64,000 nt of DNA, taken from positions 992,001-1,056,000 of the forward strand of contig LT629697.1 in assembly GCA_900100325.1 (NCBI GenBank), read 5' to 3'. How positions within the stretch are numbered: the stretch's first letter is position 1; each line of letters opens with the position of its first letter. Made by a program: the position numbers and the translations under genes. The notes under the pieces are model-generated. The model was not told the DNA's origin. It worked only from the letters and a program-made list of their open reading frames with translations, and did no database searches. This document shows, in pieces, positions 60,146 through 64,000 of this stretch. Source of the stretch: Frankineae bacterium MT45 (lineage in GTDB: Bacteria; Actinomycetota; Actinomycetes; Mycobacteriales; Jatrophihabitantaceae).

Positions 60146-61705
60146 CTAACCAGCCGGGAAACTCAGTGGGATCGTCAGCGGCTTGGCGAGGGTCATCGTC
60201 CCGCCGCCGGGTGCGGGCCCGCTGCCTGAGATCGTCAGCGTCGCTGCGGTTACCTCGGCCGGCACCTGGAACGCCCCGACCGCGACGTCGAAGGGCGTGC
60301 GAATCTGCGTCGGGGCGTGCTGGGTCTTGCCGCCGGGGAGGGTGAGGCTGAGCAGCTCCGGAGGGAGCGTCGTCGTGCCGGTCGGATCGGGGAGCCCAGG
60401 CACGCTGTACTGCACGTAGACGTCCAGTTCGGCCATCCCGGGCGCCGCGTGGTGACCACCGACGCCGGTGTAGGCGAGTTCGGTCTGAAGTTCGAGAATC
60501 CGCAATGGAACGTGGGTGGTCCGGCCGTTCTGCAGAATCGAAGCGGTAACCGTGCTGTCGATGCCGGCCGCCTGCACCCGGTTCCGGCGGCCGAGGACGG
60601 CGACGTTCTTCGCGCCGATTCTCCCGCCGGGTAAGGAGATTGTCTGGGTGAGGCCATCCCCGGTGAGGACGAGTTCCACGTCGCGCGCCGCGCTGGGCAC
60701 TGACACCACTCCGAAGGTCGTCTGCTGATCGCTGGAGATGACCATGACCGGGCCGTGATCGACGGAGATACCGATCCGATCCGGGGTGAGGGCATCCTCC
60801 GCGTAGCCGTCGAGGAGGCCGAGGCTGTCAATCTCGAAACCGATGAGACGCTGCCCCGGCGCCGCACGCCGGGCGAAGTCGCCGCTGCCGTAGCCGGCGA
60901 GGTAGCCCGCCCGGGCCAGGGTGTAGGCGCCGGAGCGTCCGCCCATCGTGGGCTGGCCGGCGACCTCGGGGAGCGGGAGCTGATCGAGACCGACCTCCAA
61001 TGTCCCCGTCTGGGCGTATGGGGTCGGTGGCGGCGTCAGGCCGCCGTCGCCGCTCGGGGGGCGCTGGCCGTCCGGACGCAGCAGGTGCGGCGGCAGTGGC
61101 TGCGGCTGCGGGTTGGTCAGATCAGACGCGTTGACGGTGAGCGACACCCCGTGGTCGGACGGAATCGACTCGGCCCGGTAGACGACGTACTCCGACGTCG
61201 GCGTCCCCTGGATGAAGAGCACCGGGCCGCAGTAGATGTATGGGGTGATGTCGCCGCTGCTCTGCCCGCCCGGCGCCGCTGGGCTGAAGTAGCAGCGGGT
61301 ATCGGCGGAGGAGACGCCATGGCGGCTACTCACCTGCTCGGCCGTGAGCGCCTCGGCCTGCCCCAGCACGGCGGGCGCGTTGACGATCGCCTCGTGCTGC
61401 AGCGTCAGCGGCGTGGCCGGTCGGTGCAGGATCGCGTAGAGACTTCCGGTTAGGAGAAAGGCGACGGCGACGACCCCGGCGAGGATGAAGGCTCGGCGCC
61501 TCGGCACCGGCGACGAACCCACGTCCAGTTGCTCATCGGTAGGCCCCGGGTCGACCGGACGCTCGTCGGTCAGGAGCGGGGCCGCTTCGGGTTCGATCTC
61601 GTTCGGGTCGTAAGGGGCGATCTCGAAGATCTCGACCTCGGAGCCAGCGCGGACGGGTCCGGTCGCGGGAAGGCCGGGTGGTTCGGCGTCGCTGCGTCTA
61701 GGCAA
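60146..61705 (-). CDS. Unrecognised single-pass membrane protein with large extracytoplasmic region
   Basis: 519 residues, TTG start with GGGAGGTG 4 nt upstream (61708-61718), which fixes it. Acidic cytoplasmic tail of about 70 residues, helix about 74-95 (AFILAGVVAVAFLLTGSLYAIL), then ~420 beta-rich residues outside the membrane without a family I know. Notable segments: HGVSSADTRCYFSPA, TLARAGYLAGYGSGDFARR. Starts 23 nt after the septum-domain gene, so probably same operon and perhaps envelope function. Confidence 0.7.
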   Translation of the reverse strand: MPRRSDAEPPGLPATGPVRAGSEVEIFEIAPYDPNEIEPEAAPLLTDERPVDPGPTDEQLDVGSSPVPRRRAFILAGVVAVAFLLTGSLYAILHRPATPLTLQHEAIVNAPAVLGQAEALTAEQVSSRHGVSSADTRCYFSPAAPGGQSSGDITPYIYCGPVLFIQGTPTSEYVVYRAESIPSDHGVSLTVNASDLTNPQPQPLPPHLLRPDGQRPPSGDGGLTPPPTPYAQTGTLEVGLDQLPLPEVAGQPTMGGRSGAYTLARAGYLAGYGSGDFARRAAPGQRLIGFEIDSLGLLDGYAEDALTPDRIGISVDHGPVMVISSDQQTTFGVVSVPSAARDVELVLTGDGLTQTISLPGGRIGAKNVAVLGRRNRVQAAGIDSTVTASILQNGRTTHVPLRILELQTELAYTGVGGHHAAPGMAELDVYVQYSVPGLPDPTGTTTLPPELLSLTLPGGKTQHAPTQIRTPFDVAVGAFQVPAEVTAATLTISGSGPAPGGGTMTLAKPLTIPLSFPAG

Positions 61706-61728
61706 CGGTCACCTCCCGCCCGGGTCAC

Positions 61729-64000
61729 TCAGCGGACGCTACGCACGTCCCCAATCACAGTGTGCCCGGAAACCACGACGCACGCCGCACCGTGCCAGCC
61801 CGCGGTCCACTGCAGCGCGTCGGGGGATACGGCGGCTACCGTCAGCGGGGCCTTGCTCCTACCGACGTACGCCGCCTTCTTCGGCGCGCACGCCTTCACC
61901 GCGCGCTGGTTCTCCACCGCCGACCCGGCGAACGTCGTGGTGGCCGGCAGGGTCGTCAGGGCGAAGACCTGGGCGTTGTGCCCCTTACTGCACGGGACGA
62001 CCGGGACGCTCTTCGCGGCCGGGGTCTCGAGGGTGAGATTCAGGCAGTCGCCGACCCGGAGGTCCTTCGGGTCCATCGCCCCCGAGCGGATGATCTGGCC
62101 GCTCGGGCTGCGCAGGCCGTGGGCGTAGTTCTGCTGGTAGTAGCTGTAGCCGGCGTACCCGGCGACGGCGATCCAGAGCAGCGAGAGGAGTGTGGCCGTC
62201 CGGGCCAGTGCCTCACCGCGACGGGCGCCGCGCCGGATCTCCTTGCCGGCGGAACGGGCAAAGGGCAATGAAAGTAGGAAGATTCCCGGAATGGCCAGGA
62301 CGAGAGCCGCGATCGCCTTCCCTGAGACAGGGCGCACCGGAGCTGGGTAGGGGGTGGTGCGGCGCTGACGAGCGTCGTAGTCGTCCCAGGATTCGGCCGG
62401 ATCGCCGACCGGGTGCGGCTCGACGGCGGGGCGGCTCGGCTGGCTGGCCGTCCCGTATCCGGGTGGCCCGTAGCTGGGCGGCGCCGGTCGGGGCTGGCTG
62501 AAGAACGTGGAGGCGACCGGCTCTGCGCCGGTGGGCGGCGGCGGATTGACCGGCGGGCCGTAGGCGACCGAAGTCGAGGTCGAAGTGGTCGGCGCACCGG
62601 CGAGGGCAACCGGAGTCAGCTCGCCGTTGGCCGCTTGGGTGGCCTCGACCGGAGCCACCTCCGCCTCGGCGCGGCGGGCGGCGATCGTCGTGGTCACGGT
62701 CGGAATCGGCTGGCCACCGGCCGCCGCCAGCTTGGACTGAGCGAACTTGGTGGCGATCGACTCCTCGCGCGGTGCCGTGGCGTAGGCGGTGTTCGCCTCG
62801 GCCCGGGCCTGCACCGATTCGCGCCAGGTCGGCTCGTCGAACGCCTCGCTGCCGTAGGCGCGGTGAGCCGGCTCGTGGCGGACGCCGCCCTTCAGGGCCG
62901 CTTCGGCTTCACGCTCGGCCAGTTGGCGGGCGCGAATCTCCAGCTCGGCCGAGCGACGGGCCCAGACGGCCTCCTGCTCGGCCGCTTCACGCGCGCGGCG
63001 CTCGGTGGACATCTGATCGCGGAGCGCCTCGGCGCTCAACTCGGCACCACGCCGTCCCTCGGACTCGCGCAGGGCGGCCTCGCGAGCACCCCAGACCCGA
63101 GCGGCTGCCTCGGCTAGGGCGGCTTCGATGCCGGCGGCTTCCCGCTCGGCGGCTTCGGCCCGGGCCGCCTCGACGGCCGCCGCGGCCCGTGCTTCGGCAT
63201 CCTTGAGCGCGGCCTGCAGGGCTACGGTCTCGGCGGTCCCGGCCTCGGCGGTTATGGCGGGCTCGACCAGGGTGGCGGTCGCGGCGGTGATGACGGTCTC
63301 CGCGGCGCGGGCATCGGCCTCGGCCTTCGCCGCGGCTTCTGCTTCTGCTTCTGCGCGGGCTTGGGCTTCTGCGCGGGCTTGGGCTTCTGCGCGGGCCTGG
63401 GCCTCTGCCCGTGCCTGCGCCTCGCGTTCAGCTGCTTCGGCTAGCTCCGCCAGTCGCTGGGCTTCCAGTCGTTGTGCTTCGAGACGTTCTGCTTCGAGAC
63501 GTTGTGCTTCGAGACGTTGTGCCTCCGCCCGCGCGGCAGCTTCCCGCTCAGCCTGCTCCCGCCGTAGCGCCTCCTGTCGCAGAGCTTCTTGCCGCTGCGC
63601 TTCGGCCCGTCGCTGCGCTTCGGCCTCAGCTTCGGCCGCGCGCCGGGCCGCTTCGCGAGCCTCTGCTTCGCGGGCCTCTGCTTCGCGAGCTTCTGCTTCG
63701 CGGGCCTCCGCCGCGCGAGCGGCCGCCTCCGCCAGCTCACGGGCCTGGGCGGCGCGCTGCTCCTCGAGCAGGGCGGCCGCTGCCCGTTCAGCCTCGGCCT
63801 GGGCGGCGCGGACCCGCTCCACTTCGGCCTTCTCCTGCGCGGCCTTCTCCTGAGCGGCCTTCTCTTGCGCCGCCTTCTCCTGCGCCGCCTCGGCGAGACG
63901 CTCAGCCTCCCGCGCTGAACGGTCGACGGTGGCGGCATTGCTTAGCTGATCGGCGGGCGAACCGGCCCGGGGTGCAGCTGCGGAGCGTCGGGCCGCGTCC
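61729..64000 (-). CDS. Coiled-coil/DUF4190/septum-formation-domain membrane protein (N-terminus outside window)
   Basis: 756 residues visible; the frame is open to the window edge, so the first Met at 63822 is internal. Residues about 30-390 are an Ala/Glu/Arg/Gln coiled coil built of short repeats (EKAAQ, EAREA, EAQRL, AQARAE), TolA-like. A Pro-rich linker follows (about 440-540), then two helices of DUF4190 type (KAIAALVLAIPGIFLL; ATLLSLLWIAVAGYAGYSY) and an extracytoplasmic septum-formation-like domain (DPKDLRVGDCLNL, VPCSKGHNAQVFAL, final disulphide ACVVVSG). Probably cell-envelope or division related. Confidence 0.8.
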   Translation of the reverse strand, partial: DAARRSAAAPRAGSPADQLSNAATVDRSAREAERLAEAAQEKAAQEKAAQEKAAQEKAEVERVRAAQAEAERAAAALLEEQRAAQARELAEAAARAAEAREAEAREAEAREAEAREAARRAAEAEAEAQRRAEAQRQEALRQEALRREQAEREAAARAEAQRLEAQRLEAERLEAQRLEAQRLAELAEAAEREAQARAEAQARAEAQARAEAQARAEAEAEAAAKAEADARAAETVITAATATLVEPAITAEAGTAETVALQAALKDAEARAAAAVEAARAEAAEREAAGIEAALAEAAARVWGAREAALRESEGRRGAELSAEALRDQMSTERRAREAAEQEAVWARRSAELEIRARQLAEREAEAALKGGVRHEPAHRAYGSEAFDEPTWRESVQARAEANTAYATAPREESIATKFAQSKLAAAGGQPIPTVTTTIAARRAEAEVAPVEATQAANGELTPVALAGAPTTSTSTSVAYGPPVNPPPPTGAEPVASTFFSQPRPAPPSYGPPGYGTASQPSRPAVEPHPVGDPAESWDDYDARQRRTTPYPAPVRPVSGKAIAALVLAIPGIFLLSLPFARSAGKEIRRGARRGEALARTATLLSLLWIAVAGYAGYSYYQQNYAHGLRSPSGQIIRSGAMDPKDLRVGDCLNLTLETPAAKSVPVVPCSKGHNAQVFALTTLPATTTFAGSAVENQRAVKACAPKKAAYVGRSKAPLTVAAVSPDALQWTAGWHGAACVVVSGHTVIGDVRSVR
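63353..63888 (-). repeat. Short-period repeats coding for the coiled coil
   Basis: Four 18-bp units at 63353-63424, 15-bp units around 63468-63525 and 63651-63712, and four 15-bp units at 63829-63888. Prone to slippage; each period keeps the reading frame. Confidence 0.75.

Noticed and set aside
63353-63888. Regular repeats considered as CRISPR
   Set aside because: 15-18 bp periods without spacers, in frame within a coiled-coil gene.

Overview
High-GC DNA with actinobacterial gene styles throughout: GTG/TTG starts are frequent, 4-nt stop/start overlaps (ATGA or GTGA) chain most operons, many starts sit 6-8 nt after a TANNNT box (leaderless transcripts), and there are sortase signals of LAXTG type, a DUF4229 protein, DUF11 surface proteins and an Apd1/Suc_Fer-like ferredoxin. 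Menaquinone is made by the futalosine route. This points to an Actinomycetota member, perhaps a Frankia/Jatrophihabitans-like relative; the genus cannot be fixed from sequence alone. No rRNA, tRNA, CRISPR, transposase or phage gene was seen. No stretch longer than about 265 bases lacks a gene.

Layout. 1-1521: end of resB and complete ccsB (cytochrome c maturation). 1556-3160: a SipW-type signal peptidase fused in frame to a Gly-rich secreted segment that has its own signal-like helix. 3348-12420: one tightly overlapping minus-strand operon that joins a flavin/ferredoxin electron-transfer module (small Ser/Thr-rich membrane protein, ApbE, ferric-reductase-like cytochrome, NuoF-like flavoprotein, 3Fe-4S ferredoxin) to a polyprenyl-phosphate-sugar glycosyltransferase set (GT2-GtrA and two YkcB-like GT39 proteins). 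12543-15129: PLDc_N-type membrane protein, response regulator, histidine kinase. 15173-18730: UbiD, UbiA-type prenyltransferase, UbiX, Lrp/AsnC regulator. 18806-19435: DUF4232 lipoprotein.

19489-44473 is a ~25-kb cell-surface glycan island: a decayed FkbM-like protein, two related GT4 enzymes, an ABC glycan exporter (Wzm/Wzt), a secreted B-lectin protein, a large membrane protein, GtrA protein, a six-gene minus-strand operon (split transketolase pair, GT2, two methyltransferases, epimerase), GDP-mannose dehydratase pair, a coiled-coil methyltransferase and three GT4 domains. It lies between the ubiD/ubiA/ubiX block and the rest of the menaquinone genes: mqnE (44500), mqnA (47979), mqnC (52543), menG (54608). 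Interspersed are DUF4229, inositol-phosphatase family, DUF4214-methyltransferase, HSL-type esterase and two DUF11 surface proteins with sortase signals.

55501-58044 is the least explained cassette: a 98-residue Gly/Ala/Asp protein made of two 41-residue repeats, a JmjC/cupin-type oxygenase and an overlapping Suc_Fer-like [2Fe-2S] protein. I consider this the best candidate for an undescribed system (repeat peptide modified by an iron oxygenase). 58122-64000: inorganic pyrophosphatase, PBP4-type D-Ala-D-Ala carboxypeptidase, a single-pass unknown protein, and the C-terminal 756 residues of a coiled-coil/DUF4190/septum-formation-domain protein that runs off the window.
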